Source: Candidatus Zhuqueibacterota bacterium (GTDB lineage: Bacteria; Zhuqueibacterota; Zhuqueibacteria; Zhuqueibacterales; Zhuqueibacteraceae). From it: a stretch of DNA of 64,000 nucleotides. The stretch is taken from positions 16,275 to 80,274 of the forward strand of contig JAKEEU010000316.1 of NCBI GenBank assembly GCA_022616415.1. The letters run 5' to 3'. The stretch's first letter is position 1, and each line of letters opens with the position of its first letter. The notes under the pieces are model-generated. The model searched no databases. It was not told where the DNA came from and saw nothing but the letters and a program-made list of their open reading frames with translations. Positions 8,825-17,268 of the stretch are shown here, piece after piece. The position numbers and the translations under genes were made by a program.

Positions 8825-9157
8825 CTATGCAAAAGCATGGCTGGCCGGCATTTTATAGCCATCACGCTCGATGCGCTTAGAGAAAGGCCTGATCTTAATT
8901 TTCTTAACGTTCTGACTGATCTGAGCAAGATCATATTGGCTTTGAAGCGCCAACCAGCTCTCAGGGGTGCGGCCAAAGGCTTTCGATAGACGAACAGCCA
9001 TTTCCGGAGAGATTCCGGCACGTCCGTTGAGCAGTTGTGACAAAGTCTTTCTGGTAACACCTAAACCCTGCGCCGCTTGCGTCACCGTTAGTCCTAACGG
9101 CGCAATGCAAAGATCACGAATAATTTCGCCAGGATGAGGTGGGTTTTTCATCGCCAT
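8825..9157 (-). CDS. higA: HigA-family antitoxin (XRE-type helix-turn-helix)
   Basis: This 110-residue protein starts with the HigA hallmark PPHPGEIIRD and has an XRE helix-turn-helix (about 22-75, LTVTQAAQGLGVTRKTLSQLLNG). HigA neutralises HigB and represses their shared promoter. It follows higB by 10 bp in the toxin-first order typical of higBA. The operator is probably at 9455-9476 upstream of higB. Confidence 0.93.
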   Translation of the reverse strand: MAMKNPPHPGEIIRDLCIAPLGLTVTQAAQGLGVTRKTLSQLLNGRAGISPEMAVRLSKAFGRTPESWLALQSQYDLAQISQNVKKIKIRPFSKRIERDGYKMPASHAFA

Positions 9158-9167
9158 AATTTAATCC

Positions 9168-9446
9168 TCAGTGATAATCTATTAAATCCACATTGCGTGC
9201 CTTGCTTTCGGCAAACTGGAAGATGATTCGCCAATTTCCGGAGACAGAAACCGCGTAATAACCTTTCAGGTTCCCTTTGAGGGTATGTAATCTCAAGCCG
9301 GGGAGATTCATATCCTCTACGATCTTAGCAGTATCCAACAAAGCCAAGATTTGCTTTACCCGTTTCACGAGAGCTTGGGAAATCCCTTTTGTCCGGTTAT
9401 CGTGGTAAAGTGCTTCCAGTCCTTTATGCCTGAAACTGACGATCAC
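9168..9446 (-). CDS. higB: HigB-family mRNA interferase toxin
   Basis: The 92-residue RelE-superfamily protein has the family start MIVSFRHKGLEALY and the core LPGLRLHTLKG...YAVSVSGNWRIIFQF, including the basic and aromatic residues of the ribosome-dependent nuclease site. The start is GTG 9446; the protein matches family starts there and no longer frame looks natural. The -10 box ends only 4 bases upstream, so the transcript is probably leaderless. It forms a toxin-antitoxin pair with the next gene. Confidence 0.92.
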   Translation of the reverse strand: MIVSFRHKGLEALYHDNRTKGISQALVKRVKQILALLDTAKIVEDMNLPGLRLHTLKGNLKGYYAVSVSGNWRIIFQFAESKARNVDLIDYH

Positions 9447-9496
9447 AGTTGATATAACCTGTTACGTTTCTGGTTACAAATGGATTTTTAGTCAAA
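9447..9496 (-). promoter_or_regulatory. higBA promoter and operator
   Basis: On the minus strand TTGTAA (9474-9479), a 17-base spacer and TATATC (9451-9456) form a promoter. An inverted TAACC/GGTTA pair (9455-9459 and 9472-9476) overlaps the promoter and is a candidate HigA site. About 49 of 56 bases of this region recur at 56694-56750, upstream of the PEGA gene. Confidence 0.7.
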
Positions 9497-9500
9497 TATA

Positions 9501-9615
9501 CAACTCCACGAGCAATTTTCCAAATCTTTTTTGTTGACTCACAAAACAAAAACCCCGACCAGTTTCGGGCGGGGTTTAAAGTTTTTTGCAGAAGGTGTGG
9601 GAATGAATTAAAAAA
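9501..9615. repeat. Right copy of the direct repeat flanking the cassette
   Basis: This copy matches 7321-7437 with scattered substitutions and small indels. It includes a degenerate copy of the last codons of the sigma-54 activator, although no activator gene is present here, and the intact terminator hairpin. Confidence 0.75.
9550..9587. terminator. Bidirectional intrinsic terminator
   Basis: A perfect 8-bp stem (AAACCCCG/CGGGGTTT) with a 12-base loop is followed by GTTTTTT on the plus strand and by a T-run on the minus strand. It would end transcription of the PQQ-lipoprotein operon from the right. Confidence 0.7.
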
Positions 9616-9618
9616 GTG

Positions 9619-10809
9619 TCAATACGTCCCCGCCGGCACCACTTTGCCAAAAACGTAAACGTACCGGTCCTCGCTCGCGACGATGAGCTGATCGCCGGCA
9701 ATGACGGGATTTGTGCGCACCCGCCCTTCCAATTCCTGCTGCCATACCACGTCGCCGTCGCGAGTTTTGAGCGCGTAGAGATTATGATCGAGCGAACCGA
9801 CGAAAACGAGATTGTCAGCAATCAAGGGCGAGGTGCCGATTACGCTGCCCGCACGGAAAGTCCAACGCAGCGAGCCGGTGTCAATATTGAAGGCGCGCAC
9901 GCGGCTATCGCCGCTGCCGAAGATCACTAAGCTGTCGTTGACTGCCGGAGCGTGGACGACTTTCGCGCCGATTTTAGTTTTCCACCGCAGCACGCCGTCT
10001 TGCAAATTGAGCGCGAAGACGTTCGCGCCGGCGCCGCCGACAAAAACGAGGCCGCGATGAATCGCCGGCGTGGCCAAAACCGGCTCGCCGCAATCGAACT
10101 CCCACAACTTTTTGCCGCTCAAAGCTTCCAGGCCAAACACCTTGCCGTCGTCACACGCGGCGATCAAAATGCCTTGCGAGAGCGCCGGCGAAGCGTGCAA
10201 TTGCGCTTCGGTGCGAAATTGCCAGCGCTGCGTTCCGTCTTTGAGGCGATAGGCATCAACGTGTTTGTAAAGCGCCGTCACGTAAACCGAGCTATCGGCC
10301 ACCAGCGGTTCGCTGGCAATATCGCCGGCATCGATCTCCCACAGCTTGCTGCCGTCGCGAAGGTCGTACCGCATGAGCGTCTCTTTGCCGAAGTGCATGG
10401 CAACCAGCAAGCTTTGCTCGGCGATCGCAATGGTGCCGGAGTGGCCGCGGGAAAGTTTCCTTTTTTGAATGACTTTCTTTTTGCTCTTGGCTTTGGCAGG
10501 TTTGAGATCGATGATCGACAGCCGCCCATCCAAAGTCGGAACGAGCAGGAGACTCGGGTTGGCGCAGAGATGCTGGCCGGGAGCAGAAGATAATTTGAAC
10601 CGCGCCACTTCCTGCAAAGGCAAATCAATCGTCGTGGAGGTGTAAAAACGCCGTTCTTCCGTAACGCCGGCCAGGCACGAGATCGGCGTGTCGATTTTCT
10701 TGACGGCCAAACGCGAGCAGCCCAAGGAAAAAAAGATAAAACAAAAAAAAAGCAAAAAAGAAAAATATTGATGAACTTGAAATTTTCTGCGTTCGTTCAT
10801 GGCGTCCAT
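9619..10809 (-). CDS. PQQ-type beta-propeller lipoprotein (BamB-like)
   Basis: The 396-residue protein has a lipoprotein signal peptide with lipobox LGCS (Cys about residue 31). It then has repeated blades with the PQQ-repeat pattern (L-x-A-L-x-x-x-x-G-x-x-x-W), for example VFGLEALSGKKLWEFDCG, VFALNLQDGVLRWKT and LYALKTRDGDVVWQQ. At least six blades are visible (about 75-385). Related proteins are scaffolds such as BamB of the barrel-assembly machinery or quinoprotein-like propellers; no catalytic residues are evident. It lies 2 bp behind the large protease/barrel gene, so the two are almost surely cotranscribed and may act together at the outer membrane. Confidence 0.88.
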   Translation of the reverse strand: MDAMNERRKFQVHQYFSFLLFFCFIFFSLGCSRLAVKKIDTPISCLAGVTEERRFYTSTTIDLPLQEVARFKLSSAPGQHLCANPSLLLVPTLDGRLSIIDLKPAKAKSKKKVIQKRKLSRGHSGTIAIAEQSLLVAMHFGKETLMRYDLRDGSKLWEIDAGDIASEPLVADSSVYVTALYKHVDAYRLKDGTQRWQFRTEAQLHASPALSQGILIAACDDGKVFGLEALSGKKLWEFDCGEPVLATPAIHRGLVFVGGAGANVFALNLQDGVLRWKTKIGAKVVHAPAVNDSLVIFGSGDSRVRAFNIDTGSLRWTFRAGSVIGTSPLIADNLVFVGSLDHNLYALKTRDGDVVWQQELEGRVRTNPVIAGDQLIVASEDRYVYVFGKVVPAGTY

Positions 10810-10811
10810 GT

Positions 10812-13800
10812 TTAAAAGTCCCAGCCAAAGAAGAACTGGTGGTGCACGCGCTGGTGCAGTTTCAAGCCGCTTAACGAAAACTTATCGCCAACATCGCGCC
10901 AGGTAAAGCGTTTGCCGAAATCGTAGCGCAGCAGCAAAAATCCGCCGACGCGCAAACGGACGCCCAGGCCGGCGCTGCCGAGCAAATCATCGAGCTTGTT
11001 GTCCCAGGCGTTGCCGAGGTCGGTAAACAGGGCGCCGCGTATGGAGCTAAAACCCAACCCGCCGAACGGAAACGCCACGACGAAATGATCGATGGCCGGG
11101 AAGCGAAACTCCTGGCTTACCAGCACGGTCTTCTGACCCCAAATTTGCCAGCGCGGGTAGAGCCGCAAATCCCAACTGCCACCCATAAAAAATGGAAATG
11201 CCTCTTTGCCGTGATTGTAGCGCGTGGTCAAGCGAACCGCATACGCCGTGCGCTGGCTCGTGCGAAAATAGCGGCGATAGTCGGCGATCACGGTATAAAA
11301 ATTCACGTTGGAATGCTGCACGTCGATGGTGTTGCCGAGCGTGAAGTTGAAGCGCTCGCCGTCCAACGGCCCGGACGGTCCCCACAACGAGTTGTCTTTG
11401 ATGTACGAGACAAAATTCGACACCAGCAACGCGCGCCGGGAGCGCAAGTCTTCCCATTCTTTGTCCGATTGCCGGATGTTCAAGCTCGCTTCCAGGCGCT
11501 GGAAGACGTTGAGCGGATAGCTGATCGAGCCGAAGCCGCCGTACCGCCGCTCGTAAAAAAAGCCTTCGGCGTAATTGTAATAACGTCCGGCAAAATGATA
11601 GAGGCCGAGCGCGCGATTGGCCCGGTGCGCCAGATCGACTTGGGTAACGGCGAAATTGAAGCTGCGGATAAACTCGTCGCGGCTTTGCGCATTGTTGAAG
11701 ATGAGGAAATAATATTGCTGATTGCCCAGCATGTCGGACATCGCCAATTGCGCGCCGCCGGCCGCGCCGAAAATCGGATCCTGCGTGATCTGGCTTTGCG
11801 CAATGTCGAGGCTGAATTTGCGCTTGTAGCCCACCGTCGTCGGCGCCATCGCGCCCTCCAGCTTGCCAACAGCCCACGGATCGGCTTTGACTTTCACCGT
11901 ATCGGCCACGGTTAATTCAGCCTTGTTGAAAGACTCCTGCACGTTTTTCAGCTCGCGAATCTGAAAGCCAAACTCCTCGAACGCCGTGAACAACATGCTG
12001 CCGTTGTCGGTCCATTCCGGATCGAAAGCGCCGGTGGTGAAGCTCGTCAGCTTGCGCATCTCTGATGCGCCATTGATCGCGCGCGGATACAGCGGTGCCG
12101 AGGCAGAGGAAAGCGGCGCGTTGGATATCGCATTCATCGCGGCAACGCTGGCGAGATGTCCGTTCGTCAACGCCGGCGCCGATGGGATTTCAGATTTATT
12201 GCCGGCCTCACCGTTGTTCATCACGACCTGTGACATGGCGTCGCGTGTGTTCTGCAAAAGCCAGATATTGAACGCGCCATCACGGTCGGAGGTGAAAGCC
12301 AGCGCCTTGCCGTCCGGCGACCAAGTCGGCGTGTAATCATGATAGTTGCCGTAAGTCACGTACTCGATTGCGCCGGTTTCGATATTATAGAAAAACAGAT
12401 TATAAGCGCCATCTTTGCCAAACTCGGTGCGGTCGGAGCTGAAGGCGATGACCTTGCCGTCCGGCGACCAGCTCGGATCGCGATCATCGTAAAAATCGTT
12501 GGTCAGCTTCTGCAGATTATTGGTGGCCGCATCCAAAATATACAAGTCGCGCGCGCCGCCGAAATTGATGCCGGAAAAAACGACTTTATCGCCGGTTGGC
12601 GACCAGCATGGCGAAAACAGCGTCACCAGATCGTCGAACTGATGGCGGCTCAAAATTTTTTTCTCGCGCAAAGAATAGATGTACACGGCGTCTTTGCCTT
12701 CGCTTTTGGAGACGAAGGCCAGCCGCCCCTGCTTGTCCGCGTCGATCTTGCTGCGCAGCAAATTGAATCCTTCAAACTCCGAGGTGCGTTCGCCTTCGAT
12801 GAGCGTTTCGAGGTGCTGCTTCTCGCCGCGCTCGTCGCCGTAGGGAATGCGATAAATGTTGGAATAACCCATGCGGTTGGAGGTGAACACGACCTGGCGC
12901 TTGCCGTCGATTTCGGCAAAGGCCGGCTTGGTGTTGATCCCTTTGTTGGTCACGTGCTGGGTGATCATCCCCGGCGCGTCGCTGTCTTCCATCAGTGGAT
13001 ATTTGTTTTTCTTGAGATGGTAAAGCCATTGCTCGTCGAACTTGCGGTAGTTGACGCCGAGCGTGATCTCCATCACCTCGGAAAAATTTTCCGACTTCCA
13101 GAGGTTCTCCATCAGTTGGAGAATTTTTTCTTCGCCGTAAGTCTCCGCGATGAATTTGCAAATCGCCTGGCCTTCCTTGTACATCAAAAACGTGCCGTAG
13201 ATTTGGTACATTTGGCTGAGCGGCACCAAATAGCCGGAGAGCACGGCGTCGCGAATGAACATTTCCGCTTCGGAATCCCACCCTTCCGACCAGTATTCCG
13301 CCAGGCCTTCGGTGAACCACAGCGGCGCGCCGGCATACTGCGTGCGTTTGTGGTCTTTGAGAACGCGATTGATCTTGGCATGGGTGAAAACGTGTACCAG
13401 CTCGTGATTGATGACGTGGCGAAACGCGGTGATGCTGCCGTCGGAGGGAATGACCACGCGGCCTTTGAGAAATTCAAAAAAGCCGCCAACGCCTTCGGGA
13501 ATGAGATAGGGAATGGTGTTGGTTTGCTGAAAATGGAAATGGTTGGAGTAGAAAATCAGCGGAATGCGATTTTTGACGTTGTGGTCGAACTGATTCTCGA
13601 GCCGGCTGTAAGCCTCCTCGGCAAAAGTCGCGCCCATCTCCGCCAGCTCGCGCATCTCCGGATAGAAGTAAATATCGAAATGCTTGGTCTTGAGAATTTG
13701 CCAGCGGAAACTGTTATAGTGGACTTTGTTGCGGCCAAAATAATATTGCGCCGAAACCTCGGCTGCTGAAAACAACAGGGTGAGCAGCAAAACCATGCTC

Positions 13801-13871
13801 ATCACCCGGCGGCTCCAACTTCCTCGCTCATTCTGCCAAAAGAAAAGCTTCACTGTCATGACTGACTCCAA
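10812..13871 (-). CDS. Secreted HExxH metalloprotease with PD40 propeller and Omp85-like barrel
   Basis: The 1019-residue protein has a signal peptide (about 20-42). A peptidase-MA-like domain follows with zinc motif HELVH (about 156-160) and a downstream WFTEGLAEYWSEG helix supplying the third ligand. A TolB/PD40 propeller comes next (about 320-560; repeats such as PCWSPTGDKVVFSG, PSWSPDGKVIAFSSD, PTWSPDGKALAFTSD). The C-terminal barrel (about 700-1019) ends GFLLLRYDFGKRF...WDF, like Omp85/BamA family strands. The architecture suggests an outer-membrane-embedded protease with a large periplasmic sensor part. The barrel assignment is inference from strand pattern and terminal Phe. It is the first gene of an operon with the PQQ lipoprotein. 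Confidence 0.85.
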   Translation of the reverse strand: MESVMTVKLFFWQNERGSWSRRVMSMVLLLTLLFSAAEVSAQYYFGRNKVHYNSFRWQILKTKHFDIYFYPEMRELAEMGATFAEEAYSRLENQFDHNVKNRIPLIFYSNHFHFQQTNTIPYLIPEGVGGFFEFLKGRVVIPSDGSITAFRHVINHELVHVFTHAKINRVLKDHKRTQYAGAPLWFTEGLAEYWSEGWDSEAEMFIRDAVLSGYLVPLSQMYQIYGTFLMYKEGQAICKFIAETYGEEKILQLMENLWKSENFSEVMEITLGVNYRKFDEQWLYHLKKNKYPLMEDSDAPGMITQHVTNKGINTKPAFAEIDGKRQVVFTSNRMGYSNIYRIPYGDERGEKQHLETLIEGERTSEFEGFNLLRSKIDADKQGRLAFVSKSEGKDAVYIYSLREKKILSRHQFDDLVTLFSPCWSPTGDKVVFSGINFGGARDLYILDAATNNLQKLTNDFYDDRDPSWSPDGKVIAFSSDRTEFGKDGAYNLFFYNIETGAIEYVTYGNYHDYTPTWSPDGKALAFTSDRDGAFNIWLLQNTRDAMSQVVMNNGEAGNKSEIPSAPALTNGHLASVAAMNAISNAPLSSASAPLYPRAINGASEMRKLTSFTTGAFDPEWTDNGSMLFTAFEEFGFQIRELKNVQESFNKAELTVADTVKVKADPWAVGKLEGAMAPTTVGYKRKFSLDIAQSQITQDPIFGAAGGAQLAMSDMLGNQQYYFLIFNNAQSRDEFIRSFNFAVTQVDLAHRANRALGLYHFAGRYYNYAEGFFYERRYGGFGSISYPLNVFQRLEASLNIRQSDKEWEDLRSRRALLVSNFVSYIKDNSLWGPSGPLDGERFNFTLGNTIDVQHSNVNFYTVIADYRRYFRTSQRTAYAVRLTTRYNHGKEAFPFFMGGSWDLRLYPRWQIWGQKTVLVSQEFRFPAIDHFVVAFPFGGLGFSSIRGALFTDLGNAWDNKLDDLLGSAGLGVRLRVGGFLLLRYDFGKRFTWRDVGDKFSLSGLKLHQRVHHQFFFGWDF

Positions 13872-14276
13872 TTACTGGCTACGCCTGTAAGGGAATATCC
13901 GTGCTCATGCAATTTAGGCATTACAAAATTTTTGTCCAAGTAAAATTTTGTAAAGATTTGCCGGACGGCTTTTTGCCTGCGCCGGTGTCGCTTCGGAATG
14001 CAATTTTGACAAATTCATCAACGGGCTTGGTTATTACAACAATAAAATGAGAAGAAAAGTTCTTGAGCGCTTTTAAAAAGTGGGGTAAAAAAGTATACCC
14101 GGAGCCGGGAGCTTCCGAGGCGTATTGTAATTTAATCGCTGCGGGAATGATAAAAGTTCCCATCGCGTGCCGTTAAATTTAAAGACAAAAATCCTTGCGA
14201 GGCGTTTAAAAACAATTTGACAATGGGGTGCCCGTTTGATAATAACCGATTTTACTAAAGCAACACATTCAACAAA
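13872..14276. other. Intergenic stretch, nothing convincing
   Basis: The stretch is AT-rich and has no frame with coding character. Two overlapping minus-strand ORFs of 74-80 codons lack ribosome sites and domain-like sequence. The promoter for the protease operon is expected near 13880-13960, but I cannot fix its boxes. Confidence 0.4.
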
Positions 14277-14303
14277 AAAGCCCTGCTTTGAAGGCAAGGC
14301 TTT
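14277..14303 (-). terminator. Intrinsic terminator after the 122-aa gene
   Basis: Read on the minus strand, an AAAGCC/GGCTTT stem extended by TGC/GCA around one mismatch is followed by TTTTTTG. It lies about 36 bases after the stop of the 14339 gene. Confidence 0.6.
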
Positions 14304-14338
14304 ATCCTTATCGAAACATATCGTTTCGCATACACCGA

Positions 14339-14707
14339 CTACGCCTGTTGGGTTCCAACGGCCATTGGTTCTTCAAGATGGGCATAATATTTCTCCCACA
14401 CCCATTGCACGATTTCGGCAAAAGAGACGTCTTTCACGCGGGGGTCGCAAACGGAGGTGACTTTGCCAGTATCTTCCAAGGATTCTACGGAAAATCTGCC
14501 AGGAATTGGGTTTTCTTTCAACCCTTTAAGAATCTGCTGGTAAAACCTGGGGAAATTCAAGCTCATGTAGGCAACTATTTTCTTGCTTCTGCTATCACGA
14601 CCTACGTCGAGGCCAGGTTGATCCTCATCACCAAACATAATGCGCTTGGAAGGGCCGAATATAAATTCAACCACGCCGCTTATCATTCTTATTTCCATTT
14701 TCTCCAT
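14339..14707 (-). CDS. Hypothetical protein, possible antitoxin partner (122 aa)
   Basis: I do not recognise the family. The protein is soluble and mixed alpha/beta, with a conserved-looking core (VVEFIFGPSKRIMFGDEDQPG, then VAYMSLNFPRFYQQIL). Its start overlaps the end of the 137-aa gene by 19 bp, so translation is likely coupled. The pairing of two small overlapping genes in an AT-richer patch with its own terminator is typical of toxin-antitoxin modules. That role is inference. Confidence 0.55.
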   Translation of the reverse strand: MEKMEIRMISGVVEFIFGPSKRIMFGDEDQPGLDVGRDSRSKKIVAYMSLNFPRFYQQILKGLKENPIPGRFSVESLEDTGKVTSVCDPRVKDVSFAEIVQWVWEKYYAHLEEPMAVGTQQA

Positions 14708-15102
14708 TTGAATCCACCTCGCAAATAAAGAAAATCATTTGTCGAAAGCCGGTTTTGTTTCACGCCTTTAATGTATGTTGCCTTGTACATAGTGACCGCA
14801 AATCGAATTTCGTTTTTGATTTGGACAGCCAGGGCAATAAGCAATTTCCCATAAGCTTTGTAGAAAATATTTGTCTCTGGTTCTCCTGGATTAGGGGTTA
14901 TCAAATCCGGATTGTTCAAGATATGCGCAAGATCGTTTTTGTGCTTTGCGGCAATTGGATGCTTTTCAATATGTTCCAGCGCTTGCACTGATACATGAGC
15001 GTGATAACCCAACGGCGTTAAAATAGAGTACAAGATTTCATGAGCCTCGCCTTTGTAGTCAATAAACGTCTCTCCGGCTCTTGAGAAATCCCTTGCCGCC
15101 AA
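14689..15102 (-). CDS. Possible nuclease toxin (PBECR/RelE-like fold), 137 aa
   Basis: The C-terminal half (HILNNPDLITPNPGEPETN, then YGKLLIALAVQIKNEIRFAVTMYKATYIKG) resembles the beta-rich barnase/EndoU/ColicinE5-RelE-like nuclease domains found in phage and toxin proteins. The fold call is moderate. The annotated TTG start at 15102 has no ribosome site. The frame stays open to 15153, where an ATC codon sits 6 bases after a strong GGAGGAGGG (15160-15168). The true start may therefore be an unusual ATC, or an ATG lost by mutation. Confidence 0.5.
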   Translation of the reverse strand: MAARDFSRAGETFIDYKGEAHEILYSILTPLGYHAHVSVQALEHIEKHPIAAKHKNDLAHILNNPDLITPNPGEPETNIFYKAYGKLLIALAVQIKNEIRFAVTMYKATYIKGVKQNRLSTNDFLYLRGGFKWRKWK

Positions 15103-15269
15103 AGCCTGTTCGCGATTAAGCGGCTGCCACTTTTCTGTTCCGAATGATCCGATAGCCTACCCTCCTCCGCCTGCTTGTGCCCGTTTCCAACCGTAGAAAT
15201 ATGTTAGTATGAATTGTCATTAAAATCAAGCAAAATTTAACTAAATTAAAATTGGTTACGCTCAATGGA

Positions 15270-16304
15270 CTACGTCATCACCTTCAAAATCTCATCCCGC
15301 CGAAACACCGGCAGCTCGCCGCGTTTCTTTTCGTCGATCAACCATCTTCCTCCGCCTGCCGGCAGAATGCGGCCTATGATGTTGGCGGCGATTTTCTCCC
15401 GATGTAGAAGCGGCAGGAGTTGCGTGCAAGCCTGTTCCGCGCCGATAATCAGCAACGCGCCGGAGGCAATCAGTCCGAGAATGTCGAGATGAAAATGATC
15501 GCACAGGAGCTTGGTTTCCGGAAACAGCGGAATATTCTCCATCTGAATTTCGACGCCGAGATCGCGTTCGACTAATAGCTCGTGAATCGCGTTGGCGAGG
15601 CCGCCTTCGGTGGGATCGTGCAACGCGTGAATCCCTTCTTCCTGCCACGCCAAGCGCGCTTCGGGCAGCACGCTGATGCCGGGATCGCTCAAAAAGCGCT
15701 TGCAGTTCTGGACAAATTCGGCGTCAAAAATTTCGGCGAGTATTTGGGTGTGCTCACGGCCAATAATCGAAGTGGCTTCAACCGCGAGGCCTTTGGTGAG
15801 AATGATCGCATCCCCCACTTCAATATGTTCCGGTGAGAAAAACCGGCCGGCTGGCGCTTCACCGAGCAAACAGCCGGCGATAATGGGACGATCCAACCCG
15901 GCAGTAATTTCGGTATGTCCCCCACACAACGTGACGCCAATCTTTTTGCAAGCTTCGCCGAGTTGTTGGAAAATCGCTTCAACCAAAGCGGGTGTCGTCG
16001 TGCTTTCCGGCAGCAGCAAGGTCGCCAAAAACCATTTCGGCTCGCCGCCCATGCACGCCACGTCGTTGGCGTTGATGTGCAGCGCGTAATAACCGATGTC
16101 CTCCGCCACAAACGTGATCGGGTCGGTTTTTGCAATGAGCAAGCGGTCGCCTAAGTCGATGACCGCGGCATCTCTGCCAAGCCCGGCGCCGACTTTCACC
16201 TCGTGGCTCTCGCCAGACGGCTTGGCGTATTTTTCCAACAGCGCCTGCAAAAAGCCGAGCGGCAGCTTGCCAACCGGTAAATGATCTGGCAAGCGGTTCA
16301 ACAA
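15270..16304 (-). CDS. AIR-synthase-related protein (HypE-like)
   Basis: The 344-residue protein has the PurM/HypE two-domain layout. The N-terminal part includes GAGLGRDAAVIDLGDRLLIAKTDPITF and INANDVACMGGEPKWFLATLLLP. The C-terminal part includes LHDPTEGGLANAIHELL and LIASGALLIIGAE. HypE dehydrates thiocarboxamide to form the cyanide ligand of NiFe hydrogenase, but no hydrogenase or other hyp gene is in the window. The C-terminus also lacks the HypE-type PRIC tail. It is better called a stand-alone AIR-synthase-like ATPase of unknown substrate. Confidence 0.85.
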   Translation of the reverse strand: MLNRLPDHLPVGKLPLGFLQALLEKYAKPSGESHEVKVGAGLGRDAAVIDLGDRLLIAKTDPITFVAEDIGYYALHINANDVACMGGEPKWFLATLLLPESTTTPALVEAIFQQLGEACKKIGVTLCGGHTEITAGLDRPIIAGCLLGEAPAGRFFSPEHIEVGDAIILTKGLAVEATSIIGREHTQILAEIFDAEFVQNCKRFLSDPGISVLPEARLAWQEEGIHALHDPTEGGLANAIHELLVERDLGVEIQMENIPLFPETKLLCDHFHLDILGLIASGALLIIGAEQACTQLLPLLHREKIAANIIGRILPAGGGRWLIDEKKRGELPVFRRDEILKVMT

Positions 16305-16354
16305 TGATCTACCTCAGATTTTCAGACAGCGGATAATTGAAATTAAAAATTTTC

Positions 16355-16422
16355 CCAACGGATAGAAACAACCCAACGGATGGCAAATATTTTTTATCAG
16401 TTGGGTTGTTTCTATCCGTTGG
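16355..16422. repeat. Long perfect inverted repeat of the CCAACGGAT family
   Basis: Two 23-bp perfectly complementary arms (16355-16377 and 16400-16422), starting CCAACGGATAG and ending CTATCCGTTGG, are separated by 22 bases. It lies between the SDR gene end and the AIR-synthase gene start, so it could end the first transcript. A relative is at 21486-21545. Confidence 0.85.
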
Positions 16423-16468
16423 CGATCTAAAACGTTTATATTTTTTCTGAGCTTTTTATTTAATCCAT

Positions 16469-17221
16469 TTATCCGACAAGAACGTTGCCGCCGTTGACAT
16501 TGAGAATTTCCCCGGTGATATACGAAGCCAAATCCGAAGCGAGAAACAAAATGGCGCCGGCAATCTCTTCTCCCTTTCCTGCTCGGCGCAGAGGAATGAG
16601 ATTGGTGATATTCTCGCCTTCCTCGGTAATAGCGGCGTTGGACATGTCGGTGGCAACCCACCCCGGCGCAACGCAATTCACGAGAATGTTGTGCGGCGCC
16701 AGCTCCGGCGCGAGCGATTTGGTGAAGCTGATGATCGCGCCTTTGGTGGCGGCGTAATGCGAGTGAAACGCCTCGCCGCGCTGCCCGGCCGTGCTGGCGA
16801 TGTTGATGATTTTTCCCGAACGGCGCGCTTTCATGTGCGGCACGACGAGCCGGCAACAGTTGTAAATACTTTTTAAATTCGCCGCCATCGTCTCATCCCA
16901 AACTTCTTCGGACATCGTGTCGATCGCGCCGTAGGTCCAAATGCCGGCATTGTTGACGAGAACATCGATTTGCCCGAACTGCTGCAACACCGCGGCGACC
17001 ATCTTTTCAACTTCGGCGTAATTGCCGACATCGGCTTGAAACGCCGCCGCCTTGCCGCCGCTCTTCACAATTTCCGCCACCAATGACTCGGCGTCGGATT
17101 TGGCTTGACGATAATTGATAGCGACGGCAGCACCGGCTTTTGCCGCCAGTAGCGCCGCCGCTCGGCCGATGCCGCGCGAGGCGCCGGTGATGAACATGAT
17201 TTGGTTGGAGAGGTTGATCAT
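16469..17221 (-). CDS. Short-chain dehydrogenase/reductase (FabG-like)
   Basis: The 250-residue Rossmann enzyme has the cofactor motif TGASRGIGRA (about 13-22), the NNAG motif (about 90) and the catalytic Ser/Tyr/Lys set in NIASTAGQRG...HYAATKGA (about 138-159). The family reduces 3-oxoacyl-ACP or other ketones with NAD(P)H. No fatty-acid synthesis genes lie nearby, so the substrate is open. A small ORF ends 47 bp upstream. Confidence 0.92.
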   Translation of the reverse strand: MINLSNQIMFITGASRGIGRAAALLAAKAGAAVAINYRQAKSDAESLVAEIVKSGGKAAAFQADVGNYAEVEKMVAAVLQQFGQIDVLVNNAGIWTYGAIDTMSEEVWDETMAANLKSIYNCCRLVVPHMKARRSGKIINIASTAGQRGEAFHSHYAATKGAIISFTKSLAPELAPHNILVNCVAPGWVATDMSNAAITEEGENITNLIPLRRAGKGEEIAGAILFLASDLASYITGEILNVNGGNVLVG

Positions 17222-17268
17222 GGTTGTACCTTCATCTTAACCCCGCCGTTGAGTTTCGGCTGGGAAAT

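Noticed and set aside
12339..13769. Long plus-strand ORF (476 codons) opposite the large metalloprotease
   Set aside because: It is antisense to a gene with clear protease, propeller and barrel motifs, and its translation has no domain logic.
15270..16304. Hydrogenase maturation role for the HypE-like protein
   Set aside because: No hydrogenase or other hyp genes are in the window, and the expected C-terminal PRIC motif is absent.
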